DNA of 64,000 bases from JADLGL01 sp963667605. Lineage in GTDB: Bacteria > Pseudomonadota > Alphaproteobacteria > Rhizobiales > Kaistiaceae. Position 1 is the first letter of the stretch. Each line of letters opens with the position of its first letter. Below the pieces are notes generated by a model. The model did no database searches, was not told the DNA's origin, and worked only from the letters and a program-made list of their open reading frames with translations. The stretch lies in assembly GCA_963667605.2 (NCBI GenBank), contig CAXXUZ010000001.1, forward strand, positions 186,001 to 250,000. Reading direction: 5' to 3'. The position numbers were made by a program, and so were the translations under genes. Shown here piece by piece: positions 17,922 through 25,305 of this stretch.

Positions 17922-18256
17922 TTATGCCGCACGACAATTTTCGATCATCTCCTCGATCCCCGACCAGATAGCGGCGGTGGAGACGATCCAGGTCTTCCGT
18001 ACGATCGAGTAGCGAATCTCGCCGGTCGCGACGTCAAGATCGAAGCTGACATCACGGTCCATAACGTCGAGGTCGTCGTTGCGGTACCGATATTGGCGTT
18101 GCGCGGTTCGTAGACAGTGCCGTTCTGTGCTTCGCTCGTTGCCCTTACGCATTCGAATATAACGGGCGTGACGTTCTCAAAGCTTCGCGTCTCCTGAGCG
18201 ATTGCGATCGCTGGGAGCAACAGCAAGAACGCCGCTGGCAGAATAGTTCTTCGCAT
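17922..18256 (-). pseudogene. Small exported protein, apparently frameshifted
   Basis: The 5' part encodes a clear signal peptide (MRRTILPAAFLLLLPAIAIAQ) and continues through NGTVYEPRNA. The frame then loses sense, while a shifted frame continues with a protein-like C-terminus (QYRYRNDDLDVMDRDVSFD, then LDVATGEIRYSIVRKTW) to a stop at 17922. The switch falls near 18095-18110. Together they give about 110 residues of a secreted protein with no recognised family. A real inactivating indel or a sequencing error would look the same; this is the only such lesion I see in the otherwise intact left-hand core region. Confidence 0.45.
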
Positions 18257-18407
18257 CGGTTGGTCTCGCATGGTCATTTGGCAGCAATTTGATCGCTATG
18301 GGTACCGAACGCAACCGGTCCGCTGCGGGCGAGGTGCCCGGCGACGAGGGTGCTTGAACCGGCTAGGCCTTGGCGGTTATATGCGAGCCCTTGCCGCTTG
18401 GCGTGGC

Positions 18408-18482
18408 GGGCGATTAGCTCAGCGGGAGAGCACTACGTTGACATCGTAGGGGTCACTGGTTCAATCCCAGTATCGCCCACCA
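18408..18482 (+). tRNA. tRNA-Val (anticodon GAC)
   Basis: The acceptor stem GGGCGAT/ATCGCCC is perfect, followed by A and an encoded CCA. The anticodon stem CTACG/CGTAG encloses the loop TTGACAT, so the anticodon is GAC. The T arm has GGTTCAATCC. It is intact and immediately precedes the integrase of the island, the classic position of an attachment site, although I found no second copy of its 3' end elsewhere in the window. Confidence 0.96.
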
Positions 18483-18517
18483 TTTTCCTCTGAGCATTCC
18501 ACATAAAGACCAATGAC

Positions 18518-19722
18518 TTAGCCTCCGTTTGCCAGAGCAGGCAGCTCCCGGTCGCCAATTGACTTGGCGGTAACTTGGCGGAACAGCGAGCGATTGGCCG
18601 TTGAGTCGATCTCCGTCAGAAGGCCTTGGACTGCCTCTTTCGCCTGATCGAGGAAGTCGGGACCGAACCGCCCATACTGATCATTCGTCCGTTCTCGACG
18701 ATGGCCCTGCCACATTTCCCGCTGCTCGCGGTCAACGCCACGACGCCGAAGTTCGGTGGCGAGCATATGGCGGAGGCTCTTCGGGGTGAACGCTGCCGGC
18801 AGGTCCAAAGAACGCCGCACATCTCCCCTTGGCTTCCGGAGCACGATTACCGGGTTCCCGTCCCTGTGGACGATCGTTTCGGCGTCCCGCCACGACAGGA
18901 GCGTCGGCCAAAGAATGTCGGGCATCGGAAGCGTCGCCCGCCGCTTCTTGGTCTGGCGCCGGCCGGGGGCGTTGAGATGGACCAGCCGGTGACGCTCGTC
19001 GATCTGGAAGGGTCGCAACTCCTTCACAGCCTCGGGCCGGCCGGACACCAGGGTCACGATGGTGAAACGGAGGAGCCGCGTCTCTTCCTCTTCGGGGATG
19101 GCGTCGAGGAAGCTGGCTAACATCGGAATGTCTGGATGCCAGTTGTGCGGTTCCGGCTCCGGGGCGTCGAGGATCTCGGCAACCAATCGAGGCTGCACGA
19201 TTACCCGCGGCGCTCGCCTTAAGAGCGCTTGATCATCGGCGTCGTCGTCGGCTGTGGCGCGGTTGATGGCTGCAGCAATGATCGCCATCACACGGCTAAT
19301 ATAGGCCACAGATAGTCCGCGCTCCCGCAGCGTCCGCATGAACTCGATTTGCTTGGCACGGGTGAGCACCGCGACCTTGGCAGCATCGCTGCGGAGGAAG
19401 TCGAGCAGCATGTTCCACGCCCGCCGTGCGGCCGAGGGGTTGGGGCGTCGGTCGGAGTGCTCGGCCCAGTAGCGGTTGAACACGGCAACGAGTGTCACGT
19501 CACCCGGTTCTCTCGCCTGACCGTCTCCTTTGGTGAGCGCGATCGCCGCGAGCGCGATTTTGGCGGCTTCGAGGTCTGTCGTCTTAACTTAAGAGTGCGC
19601 TTGCGGACCTCTCCAGATCCGGGGTCATACCGAAAATAGTAGAGCCGCTTTGATCCGGCGACTTTGTCGATCCAGCATCGCCCGAGCCGGAAGAGCGGCT
19701 CCTTTTGCCTTTTGGGTGGCAT
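18518..19722 (-). pseudogene. int: Tyrosine recombinase (island integrase), frameshifted
   Basis: A phage-type integrase. The 5' part (MPPKRQKEPLFRLGRCW, then RLYYFRYDPGSGEVRKRTLK) lies in one frame. The rest (DLEAAKIALAAIALTKGD, then VTLVAVFNRYW to the stop) lies in another. The break is explained by a 5-bp tandem duplication: TTAAGTTAAG on the minus strand at 19583-19592. Removing one TTAAG restores RTLKTTDLEAAK. The C-terminal catalytic domain has Arg (SGRPEAVKEL), TPKSLRHMLATEL for HxxR, GHRRERTNDQYG with the following Tyr. It ends 36 bp from tRNA-Val. The downstream 326 residues could still start at a GTG at 19498, but would lack the arm-binding domain. Confidence 0.8.
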
Positions 19723-19727
19723 GTTTC

Positions 19728-19752
19728 GGGAATTATATCCTAAAGTTACATT
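19728..19752 (+). repeat. Left terminal inverted repeat of the IS1595 transposon
   Basis: The repeat starts GGGAATTATATCC and ends AAAGTTACATT. It matches the reverse complement of 22792-22817 except for one extra A and a two-base difference in the middle. It directly abuts the duplicated target sequence. Confidence 0.88.
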
Positions 19753-19758
19753 CTGCTG

Positions 19759-19953
19759 TCATTCCGGGGCTTCGCGGCGGATGTTGAAAGGTCGGAAGAA
19801 TGCGCTGCGGATCGTCTTCAACGACGCCTCCGGCATGTCGTATTCCCGGTCCATATCGGCCTTGCTCGGCTGGAAGTCCTTGCCCGGTAGCGTGATTGCC
19901 CGGGGCTTCGGCAGCTTGAACCGCCGCTTCCGGCTCTTGGCCTCTTTGGTCAT
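19759..19953 (-). CDS. Small basic protein carried by the IS1595 transposon
   Basis: A 64-residue protein not recognised as any family. It starts with a strongly basic stretch (MTKEAKSRKRRFKLPKP) and ends in a mixed helix-like segment (MPEASLKTIRSAFFRPF). Its ATG overlaps the stop of the methyltransferase-HNH gene as ATGA, so translation is probably coupled. It is the last gene of the four-gene transposon operon and its stop lies just inside the left inverted repeat. The basic character would suit binding to nucleic acid or to the methyltransferase, but this is inference only. Confidence 0.65.
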   Translation of the reverse strand: MTKEAKSRKRRFKLPKPRAITLPGKDFQPSKADMDREYDMPEASLKTIRSAFFRPFNIRREAPE

Positions 19954-21320
19954 GTCCTGATCCCCTCGGCCTTGAGCCGTGCCACGAGGTATTCCTGCGA
20001 CTCGGCTCCCTTCATGGAGTTGCACGCCCCGCACAGCAGTTGCAGGTTCTCGATATGGTCGCTGCCGCCGCGCGATCGGGCGACGACGTGGTCCAACGTC
20101 ATGTTGCGGAACGGGAACAGAACCTGACGGCCGCCGCAGATGCCTTCCTGCCGACCGTACAGCGTGTGCTTGTACGTCCGGTAATTGGGAAGCTCGCCCA
20201 GATCGGTCCGCGCCGGAACGTCCTGCCGGTGTGTCACGTCGTCGAACAGCGGGCCGCGATCCTCGCGCAGCCGCTTCAAGACAAGCCTCGCGGCCAGTGG
20301 CGACAGGTCGATGCCTGCCCACTCCCTGTTGAGCCTGTCGGCAGCTACCAGCGCCGTCGCGCAGCCGCAGAACGGGTCGAGAATCATGTCGCCCTCGTGC
20401 GAGGTGGCGCGGATGATCAGGTCGAATAAGGCAACGGGCTTCTGGGTCGGATAGCCGGTTGCCTCGCCCTTCTCGGTTACGGGGTTGCCGCCCCACAGGT
20501 CATCGACTGCCCGCCCTTGCTGTTCGTCCAAGTAGCGCTTGAGCACAGGGACATTGCCTGGCGCGGTCTGAATCACCCGGCCCCGTTCGTATTCCCGCTG
20601 CATCCGCTCTTGTGTCCAGCGCCACACGCGAACGATCCCTAGGAATTCGTAGGTCAGATTTGGGCGATCTTTGTTGGGGTTCGTCAGGTTATCGTGGCGA
20701 TATCGGCGGCCGGTTTCCTCCTCGATATAGCGGTAGAACTTCCGCACGTATTCGGGATCGTGCGGCTCAAATTGAGGATTCCAGCAAGGGGTGTCGCCGC
20801 GCGCATAAAACAGCAGGGTGTCGTGGCTGGACGCGAACCGCGTCGACGCGAGCCCCTTTGCCGTTGTTCGACGCCACACGATCTCGTTGCGGAAGCGCGC
20901 CTGACCGAAGATGGAATCCATCAACATCTTGAGGTAGTGGCTGGCGGTCGGATCGCAGTGCAGGTAGATGCTCCCGGTCGGCTTGAGCAGCCTCTGCATC
21001 TCCAGCAGCCGGACGGCCATCATGATGAGGTACGATTTCATGCCCTGGCCGTGGGCCATCCCGGCGGCGTCGATGATGGAGTAGAGCGCGGGCTGGCGGT
21101 CGGCGACCTCGCCGTGCCATGCCTCGTCAACGTCCGAGAGCGTCCAGGTGTCCTTGAACGCCGCTCCGGCCGTTTCGGAACCGATTGGGGCGGCGTAGTC
21201 GCGGTTCGAGTTGAACGGCGGGTCCAGATAGATCAGATCCACCGACTCCGCGTTCATGCCCCGCATGATGTCGAGGTTGTCGCCGGTCCACAGCGTGCGG
21301 TTCGACCAGTTGGCGGGCAT
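19950..21320 (-). CDS. DNA methyltransferase (beta class) fused to an HNH nuclease domain
   Basis: A 456-residue fusion. Residues 1-355 are an amino-methyltransferase of the beta arrangement: catalytic motif IV DPPF at 33-36 precedes the SAM-binding motif DPFCGCATALVAADR at 315-329, as in type III Mod and CcrM-like enzymes that make N6-methyladenine or N4-methylcytosine. TGYPTQKPVALFD is also typical. Residues about 385-440 form an HNH endonuclease: D410-H411 in MTLDHVVARSRGG, N425 in the middle, and C430xxC433-N434 for zinc and metal binding. The first zinc pair is reduced to a single Cys (GICGG). It lies inside the IS1595 transposon, 6 bp after the 142-residue gene. Confidence 0.88.
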   Translation of the reverse strand: MPANWSNRTLWTGDNLDIMRGMNAESVDLIYLDPPFNSNRDYAAPIGSETAGAAFKDTWTLSDVDEAWHGEVADRQPALYSIIDAAGMAHGQGMKSYLIMMAVRLLEMQRLLKPTGSIYLHCDPTASHYLKMLMDSIFGQARFRNEIVWRRTTAKGLASTRFASSHDTLLFYARGDTPCWNPQFEPHDPEYVRKFYRYIEEETGRRYRHDNLTNPNKDRPNLTYEFLGIVRVWRWTQERMQREYERGRVIQTAPGNVPVLKRYLDEQQGRAVDDLWGGNPVTEKGEATGYPTQKPVALFDLIIRATSHEGDMILDPFCGCATALVAADRLNREWAGIDLSPLAARLVLKRLREDRGPLFDDVTHRQDVPARTDLGELPNYRTYKHTLYGRQEGICGGRQVLFPFRNMTLDHVVARSRGGSDHIENLQLLCGACNSMKGAESQEYLVARLKAEGIRT

Positions 21321-21326
21321 GGCGGG

Positions 21327-21755
21327 TCAGGACTCGAAGTCGAACAGAAACGGCTCGAGGATCTCTTGGCTGACATGCCACAGGGGCCGGGGCTGTTTGC
21401 CAACGTGAAGATCGCAGGTCAGCGTTTCCCTGTTCCACCGTGGTTCTATGACGATCGGCTCCCGGTCCTGCCGCTGCGCGATAATCGTGGCACCGTCGCA
21501 TCGGACCGTCAGGAAGTCATCCGCGCAATCCGGGTCGGCCACCATTCTCTGCCCGCGATGGTCCTTCACGCGCTGCGCGCGCCGGATCGTCAATTCGCCG
21601 TCCTTGTTTTCGGACAAAAACAGGCGACCGTCGCGCTTCGCCGGCGCAAGACGGTTGAACCGCTTGACGTCCTCGCGAACGGCCTTCTCCACCTCGCGGA
21701 AATTGCTTTCCAGCGTGCAGTCGGCCCGCACGGCGATCCAGTTCTCTCCGCTCAT
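21327..21755 (-). CDS. Hypothetical protein in the IS1595 transposon operon
   Basis: A 142-residue protein of unknown family, rich in charged residues (EVEKAVREDVKRFNRL, LSENKDGELTIRRAQRVK) and with a W-rich end (IEPRWNRETLTCDLHV). No signal peptide or membrane segment is visible. Its ATG overlaps the transposase stop as ATGA and it stops 6 bp before the methyltransferase-HNH start, so all four genes of the element are probably translated from one message. Position suggests a partner of the methyltransferase or the transposase. I cannot assign a function. Confidence 0.65.
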   Translation of the reverse strand: MSGENWIAVRADCTLESNFREVEKAVREDVKRFNRLAPAKRDGRLFLSENKDGELTIRRAQRVKDHRGQRMVADPDCADDFLTVRCDGATIIAQRQDREPIVIEPRWNRETLTCDLHVGKQPRPLWHVSQEILEPFLFDFES

Positions 21756-22732
21756 GACCGCGCTCCCGAGTCCAGCCCGTTGTCCGCGGTGAGATCGGCG
21801 TAGCGCAGCCGCTTCCCGGCCATGCCCGCGACCACTCCCGCCATCTGGTCGATGGTGTCGGCGTCGCGGGCGTTGTGGCGTCCCGCGAATTCCTGGCAGT
21901 AGTAGCGATCGAGGTGCTTCGGGGACATCTTGTGGTAGACGCCTTGGTGCCCACGCTTGAGCATGGCCCAGAAACTTTCCACGCCGTTGGTCGAAACCAT
22001 GTCCCGGACGTATTCGCTGACGCTGTGATTGACGGCCTCATGGTCGAATTCTGGCATCCTCTTGTAGGCCTTGGCCTCGTCCGTGTAGATCGTCGCGCCC
22101 GGTTCGACGTGCTCGCGGACGAAGCCCTGGAGGGTCGGCGCGTCGGTGTTCTCGACAACGCGGGCCGCAACCCGATTGGTATCGCGATCCTTGGCGCCTG
22201 CGACCGTGGTCATGTCCACCGGGCCGCGGCCGGACAGCTCTTTCCGCTTCGCCAGCGGCTTGTTCTTCCGCTTGCCGCCGATATGCGTCTCGTCGACCTC
22301 GACCGGGCCGAGAAACTGGCCGGGCTCCTCCTCGAAGGCGAACCGCAACCGGTGCAGCATGAACCAGGCAGCCTTCTGGCCGATGCCGAGCTCGCGATGC
22401 AGCCGCATCGACGAGACGCCCTTGATGTTGACCGAGAAGAGGTAAATGCCGACCGCCCATGCCCGGTACGGCATTTTCGTCCCCGCCATGACGGAGCCGG
22501 TGCGCAGCGTGAAAAAGGGCTTGCCCTCGCAGTCCCGGCAGCGGTGCGTCATGCTCTTGTGCTTGACGTTCGCCTGCACGTTGAAGCTGCCGCAATACGG
22601 ACAATACGGTCCCTGCGGCCAGCGAACCGTCTCAATCCACTCCCGCGCCGTATCCTCGTCGCGGAACATGTCGGCGACCTCAAGGAGGGTCAGTCCCTTG
22701 CGGTGCGCTTTGCCGGGTGCCTTCTGCGTCAT
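21752..22732 (-). CDS. IS1595-family transposase
   Basis: A 326-residue transposase of the ISXO2-like/IS1595 group. The N-terminal zinc ribbon uses C44, C47 (CPYCGSF) and C65, C68 (CRDCEG). A helix-turn-helix region (GVSSMRLHRELGIGQKAAWF) follows. The catalytic core has D147 in VEVDETHIGGK, D218 in YTDEAKAY, and NGVESFWAML with E252. It moves the 3.1-kb element bounded by the repeats at 19728 and 22817. It is the first gene of a four-gene overlapping operon, and its message would start in the leader at about 22733-22817. Confidence 0.93.
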   Translation of the reverse strand: MTQKAPGKAHRKGLTLLEVADMFRDEDTAREWIETVRWPQGPYCPYCGSFNVQANVKHKSMTHRCRDCEGKPFFTLRTGSVMAGTKMPYRAWAVGIYLFSVNIKGVSSMRLHRELGIGQKAAWFMLHRLRFAFEEEPGQFLGPVEVDETHIGGKRKNKPLAKRKELSGRGPVDMTTVAGAKDRDTNRVAARVVENTDAPTLQGFVREHVEPGATIYTDEAKAYKRMPEFDHEAVNHSVSEYVRDMVSTNGVESFWAMLKRGHQGVYHKMSPKHLDRYYCQEFAGRHNARDADTIDQMAGVVAGMAGKRLRYADLTADNGLDSGARS

Positions 22733-23022
22733 TTAGAGCCCATTTCTATGTAACCATAAGATATGGCTTTTCTGGACCGCGTACAAGGAAAAATGTAACT
22801 TTGCGATATAATTTCCCATGTTTCGGTCTTTTGCTCCACCAACTCACCGATGAAGGCGAGCAGATCATCTTCCCGGTACATCACCTTCCGTCGCCGCCGG
22901 AGAAAGCGCAACTTTCTATCCGTGCGCGCCCGGCGAAGCTCTTTGTCCTGAAGGTAGTCCCGAAACCGCTCGTAAGCATCGGCCTCCGGGATCAGCTTGG
23001 GGAGAGCGAGGATATCGGTCAT
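22729..23022 (-). CDS. xis: Excisionase-like helix-turn-helix protein with altered C-terminus
   Basis: A 97-residue protein with a MerR/HTH_17-type segment ending KVMYREDDLLAFIGEL, typical of excisionases that sit beside integrase genes. The ATG at 23022 has GAGGGG upstream. After VEQKTET the original reading frame is interrupted by the IS1595 right end; the last 25-30 residues (from WEIISQSYIF to the stop at 22729) are encoded by transposon sequence. Before insertion, xis would have overlapped the int start codon out of frame. The DNA-binding part is intact, so the fused product might still function. Confidence 0.7.
   Translation of the reverse strand: MTDILALPKLIPEADAYERFRDYLQDKELRRARTDRKLRFLRRRRKVMYREDDLLAFIGELVEQKTETWEIISQSYIFPCTRSRKAISYGYIEMGSK
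22792..22817 (+). repeat. Right terminal inverted repeat of the IS1595 transposon
   Basis: The repeat begins AATGTAACTTTGCG and ends TATAATTTCCC on the plus strand. It is inverted relative to 19728-19752 and abuts the second copy of CATGTTTCGG. Confidence 0.88.
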
Positions 23023-23060
23023 CCCTACCCCTCGGATCATCAGAAGTGGCGGCGCTGCGG

Positions 23061-23392
23061 TCAGCCATTGGCGATCTTGAGGAGCACATCGGCGTGGCAG
23101 GGCTGATCGAGCCGGCACCAACAAGCGAGGTCCTTGCCGCGGAGCTCTCGCCGGACATCCTCTCGGAGATCGACCGTCGAATCCTGGTCCGTCCAGCCAG
23201 TGAAATGCTCGACCGCCTGCTCGGCGGTCCGGCAGACGTAGGTGCGAACCTTCTGGCCGCCTTCTTCCTCGACAGCCTCGAAGGGCTCGCCGATGGCGAA
23301 CGGGTTGCCCCATTTGCTAGGTCGTCCGACATAGACGGAGCCGTCCGGCATCCGCCAGCCCTTGGTCCGCTTCCGTTGGATACGTTAGGCAT
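23061..23392 (-). pseudogene. DUF4326 protein with a frameshift just after the start codon
   Basis: From 23351 downward the frame encodes a complete DUF4326 core (MPDGSVYVGRPSKWGNPF, a central charged region, then LACWCRLDQPCHADVLLKIA). Members normally begin a little earlier with a basic leader. That leader is present upstream in the same frame (RIQRKRTKGWR) but has no start codon. An ATG at 23392, overlapping the previous gene as expected, is one base out of frame. One missing base around the third codon explains it. The internal ATG at 23351 might still give a 96-residue product. Function of the domain is unknown; it is common in phages and may bind nucleotides or nucleic acid. Confidence 0.65.
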
Positions 23393-23597
23393 CGGCGGCC
23401 CTTCCCGCTTCCCCGCTCGCCGGCGACATTAGGGAGGGGAGGGTCGGCGAGCGGGACGGAATCTCCTGGGGTGGAGATTGCGACCTCAATTCGAAGCAAT
23501 ATTTGGCGTCGGCGATCGTCGCCTCGGTTCTTCGGTTGAATTCGGCCAGAGCGTTATCGAGGGCGGCGATGTGGCCAGCGAGAATTGGGTCAGCCAT
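23385..23597 (-). CDS. Small early-operon protein (70 residues)
   Basis: A 70-residue protein with no recognised family: an alpha-helical N-terminal half (MADPILAGHIAALDNALAEF) and a Pro/Ser-rich C-terminal half. It is accepted because it fits the chain of overlapping genes. Its ATG overlaps the stop of the 66-residue gene by 8 bp, and its stop overlaps the DUF4326 start by 8 bp. It was probably translated by coupling in the early prophage transcript. Confidence 0.55.
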   Translation of the reverse strand: MADPILAGHIAALDNALAEFNRRTEATIADAKYCFELRSQSPPQEIPSRSPTLPSLMSPASGEAGRAADA

Positions 23598-23790
23598 CGA
23601 TCGCGTCCAGGTCGGCGCGGACTTCATCGGCCCAGAAATCAACCAGGCTGACCGCCGGCCGGCCGTCGTGACAATGGACCGTCAATCGGATCAGGACTCG
23701 CGGCTCGCGCTGGCGGGCAACCCGAGTGCTGTTGGCGAATAGGCGCTCGAGCGCTTTCATGGCCGGGCGTTCGCCGCTGTCTCCGCTCAT
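23590..23790 (-). CDS. Small early-operon protein (66 residues)
   Basis: A 66-residue protein (core REPRVLIRLTVHCHDGRPAV then SLVDFWADEVRADLDAI) of no recognised family. Its ATG overlaps the ASCH gene stop as ATGA, and its own stop lies inside the next gene. Position and spacing support it as a real early prophage gene. No membrane segment or signal is visible. Confidence 0.55.
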   Translation of the reverse strand: MSGDSGERPAMKALERLFANSTRVARQREPRVLIRLTVHCHDGRPAVSLVDFWADEVRADLDAIDG

Positions 23791-24236
23791 CGCCGGCCTC
23801 CGGCTGCGGCAAAGAGGCTAGCCTGGCCGGGCGCCGTCGGCGCTTGCGCCTGGTCGAGCGCGCTATCGGGGATATCGAAAAGCCCGAGTTGACCGCGCCA
23901 GGGGATTAGACGGAGCGGCTCGGGATTGGCGAGCATCAGTCCGAACGGACCTTCGAACCACGGGCTATCGGATTTCGTAATCACGCCGATCGATTTGGCC
24001 CGCCCGACGATGCCGCCCTTGGGCAAATCGGCGAGATCCGGGAGGTCGGAGGGATCGTCGCCGGCCTCGCGGAGCCGCGCGCGGACCGCGTGCCAGCTGG
24101 CCATGCCGGCATCCTGTTTGCCTGTGTGAACAAGCAGAGGGCCGCGATAGTGAAAACCGCGGTCGCGGTTCTCGATCGGCTTGAAGCCGTTGACCACGGC
24201 CCAGGCCCAGGGCTGCATGATCGACAGGGCCTTCAA
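23787..24236 (-). CDS. ASCH-domain protein
   Basis: A protein of about 149 residues whose beginning KALSIMQPWAWAVVNGFKPI is a clear ASCH-domain signature. It continues with ENRDRGFHYRGPLLVHTGKQ and GGIVGRAKSIGVIT. ASCH domains bind RNA or act on modified nucleosides (some hydrolyse N4-acetylcytidine), and are common in phage early regions. The start is uncertain. A TTG at 24236 overlaps the stop of the 58-residue gene as TTGA and places the domain at the N-terminus; a GTG at 24260 is also in frame. Its stop overlaps the next gene. Confidence 0.8.
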   Translation of the reverse strand: MKALSIMQPWAWAVVNGFKPIENRDRGFHYRGPLLVHTGKQDAGMASWHAVRARLREAGDDPSDLPDLADLPKGGIVGRAKSIGVITKSDSPWFEGPFGLMLANPEPLRLIPWRGQLGLFDIPDSALDQAQAPTAPGQASLFAAAGGRR

Positions 24237-24409
24237 TGCATCAGGTCCCGGAGAGCGCACTCAAAGTCGCAATACTCGGTACCCATCAACCCGCACGAAT
24301 TGGTGAGCCTGCCGTCAAGCCAGCGACCGCAATCTACTTCGTCGTCGTCCTCATCGAACGCTGCCAGTTCGGCGTCGGATATGGTTGGATCAGGCTGCCA
24401 GGTAGTCAT
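24233..24409 (-). CDS. 58-residue acidic Cys-containing early protein
   Basis: A 58-residue reading frame, shorter than usual gene-finding limits. It starts MTTWQPDPTISDAELAAFDE, has an acidic run (DEDDDEVD), and four cysteines at 27, 39, 47 and 51 that could bind a metal. It ends ALRDLMH. Its ATG overlaps the preceding stop as ATGA, and its stop TGA overlaps the TTG start of the ASCH gene. That fit into the overlapping chain is the main support. The family is unknown. Confidence 0.55.
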   Translation of the reverse strand: MTTWQPDPTISDAELAAFDEDDDEVDCGRWLDGRLTNSCGLMGTEYCDFECALRDLMH

Positions 24410-24726
24410 TCGCGCGCCTCAGGCACATTGAACCGTCCGAAGCGGCGGGCGGCGATAAGGTGGCCGATTTGTCGCCGGCCGGCGGTCGTCGGTGAAATGC
24501 GCCGCTCGCCTTGCTCACAAACCTCGACAGCCAGACCCAAGTTGATCAGGCGAGCATAAGTGGCAGGGTGGAAGCGGTGGCCGGAGCCTGTAACTTGCCA
24601 AGCCCTTCAGCTCTGTTGGCGTCGCCGCGCGGGGCCGTGGTTGAGGAGTTCCTGCAGCGCAAGGAGCGTGCGGTGGGGGATCGAGCCAACTAAATCGCGG
24701 CTGCGCCATTCGGACGTTGTTGGCAT
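24406..24726 (-). pseudogene. Early-operon gene with an in-frame TGA
   Basis: A 107-codon frame starting at ATG 24726 (MPTTSEWRSRDLVGSIPHRT). Codon 40 is TGA (24607-24609). The same frame then continues with a protein-like sequence (GSGHRFHPATYARLINLGL, RRISPTTAGRRQIGHLIAAR) to a stop that overlaps the next gene as ATGA. Neither half has another good start, so one gene broken by a nonsense change is the simplest reading. The C-terminal half resembles a small winged-helix or phage regulatory protein, but I cannot name it. Confidence 0.5.
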
Positions 24727-24761
24727 TCTCGCACCCAAACTGATTCTTCGCGTTCAGAAGG

Positions 24762-24780
24762 TGTAGGCGTAGTACCTACA
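24762..24780. promoter_or_regulatory. Operator-like inverted repeat 1
   Basis: TGTAGG and CCTACA flank a 7-nt centre in a 19-bp palindrome upstream of the early operon (first start codon at 24726). Together with the next repeat it is a plausible binding site for the XRE protein encoded just upstream. Confidence 0.5.
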
Positions 24781-24796
24781 ACTCGTCAATCAGCAA

Positions 24797-24813
24797 GTCG
24801 GCAAAATACCGAC
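24797..24813. promoter_or_regulatory. Operator-like inverted repeat 2
   Basis: GTCGG and CCGAC flank a CAAAATA centre in a 17-bp palindrome, 35 bp from repeat 1 by start position and about 20 bp after the XRE gene stop. The sequence differs from repeat 1, so it may bind a different regulator or be a short hairpin. Confidence 0.4.
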
Positions 24814-24833
24814 AAATTGCCGGAGCAGAGGCG

Positions 24834-25208
24834 TCATTTGTCAGCGAGTTTCTTGTGACGAGCGGCAGCTGTTGCGATCATGTCGGAAATGAGCCCGCGC
24901 TCGTCGGCCGGTAGATCCTCCACCAGTTCGTCCAAAGACACCATGCCTGGCAACCGAAAAAGTGTCCGGAAGTCATCAAGGCCAAGAGCGTGCGCATATC
25001 GCTCAAGCCATGGGATCGTATGCTGTCTGCCATGCAGTTCCATTTTGGACACCGTTCCTTTGTCGGTGCCCATGCGAGCGCCCAGCCGATCAACTGTCAG
25101 CTTCTTCTCGCCGCGCGCTTGCTCGATCTGGCTGATGTGCTCGCGCCACTCCCGCAAGTGGGGAAGGCGCTGCGGGAGGACCCGGCGTCGCTGTGGTTTT
25201 GTGACCAT
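24834..25208 (-). CDS. XRE-family transcriptional regulator (repressor-like)
   Basis: A protein of about 124 residues. After a basic N-terminal tail it has an XRE helix-turn-helix around LREWREHISQIEQARG and KKLTVDRLGARMGTDKGTVS, then a C-terminal region of about 50 residues that could dimerise. It has no peptidase/cleavage domain, so it is not LexA-like. It is divergent from the Cro-like gene at 25306 with about 100 bp between them, the usual layout of a phage genetic switch. Its start at 25208 was chosen over an upstream in-frame ATG at 25220 because both are close; either is possible. Confidence 0.8.
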   Translation of the reverse strand: MVTKPQRRRVLPQRLPHLREWREHISQIEQARGEKKLTVDRLGARMGTDKGTVSKMELHGRQHTIPWLERYAHALGLDDFRTLFRLPGMVSLDELVEDLPADERGLISDMIATAAARHKKLADK

Positions 25209-25305
25209 TACGAGCAACATAGGGAACCAACACCACCGAAGTCGTCAGTGAAAACGCCAACAAACACGTTGACCAAATGTAGGCTAATTGCCAATAACAT
25301 AGCAA

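Larger units (their letters stand above)
19728..22816 (-). mobile_element. IS1595-family transposon with passenger genes
   Basis: A 3.09-kb element defined by 25-26 bp terminal inverted repeats (19728-19752 and 22792-22817) that differ only by small indels. The 10-mer CATGTTTCGG occurs at 19720-19729 and again at 22817-22826, consistent with the 8-bp target duplication usual for IS1595. Inside are an IS1595 transposase and, coupled downstream, a 142-residue protein, a DNA methyltransferase-HNH fusion and a 64-residue protein. It landed exactly on the start codon of int, between int and xis. Members of this family with passenger genes are known; I recall methyltransferases among them. Confidence 0.88.

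Noticed and set aside
18408..18482. Search for a second copy of the tRNA-Val 3' end as the right attachment site.
   Set aside because: I found no convincing repeat of the T-arm/acceptor sequence elsewhere in the window, so no att pair is claimed for tRNA-Val.
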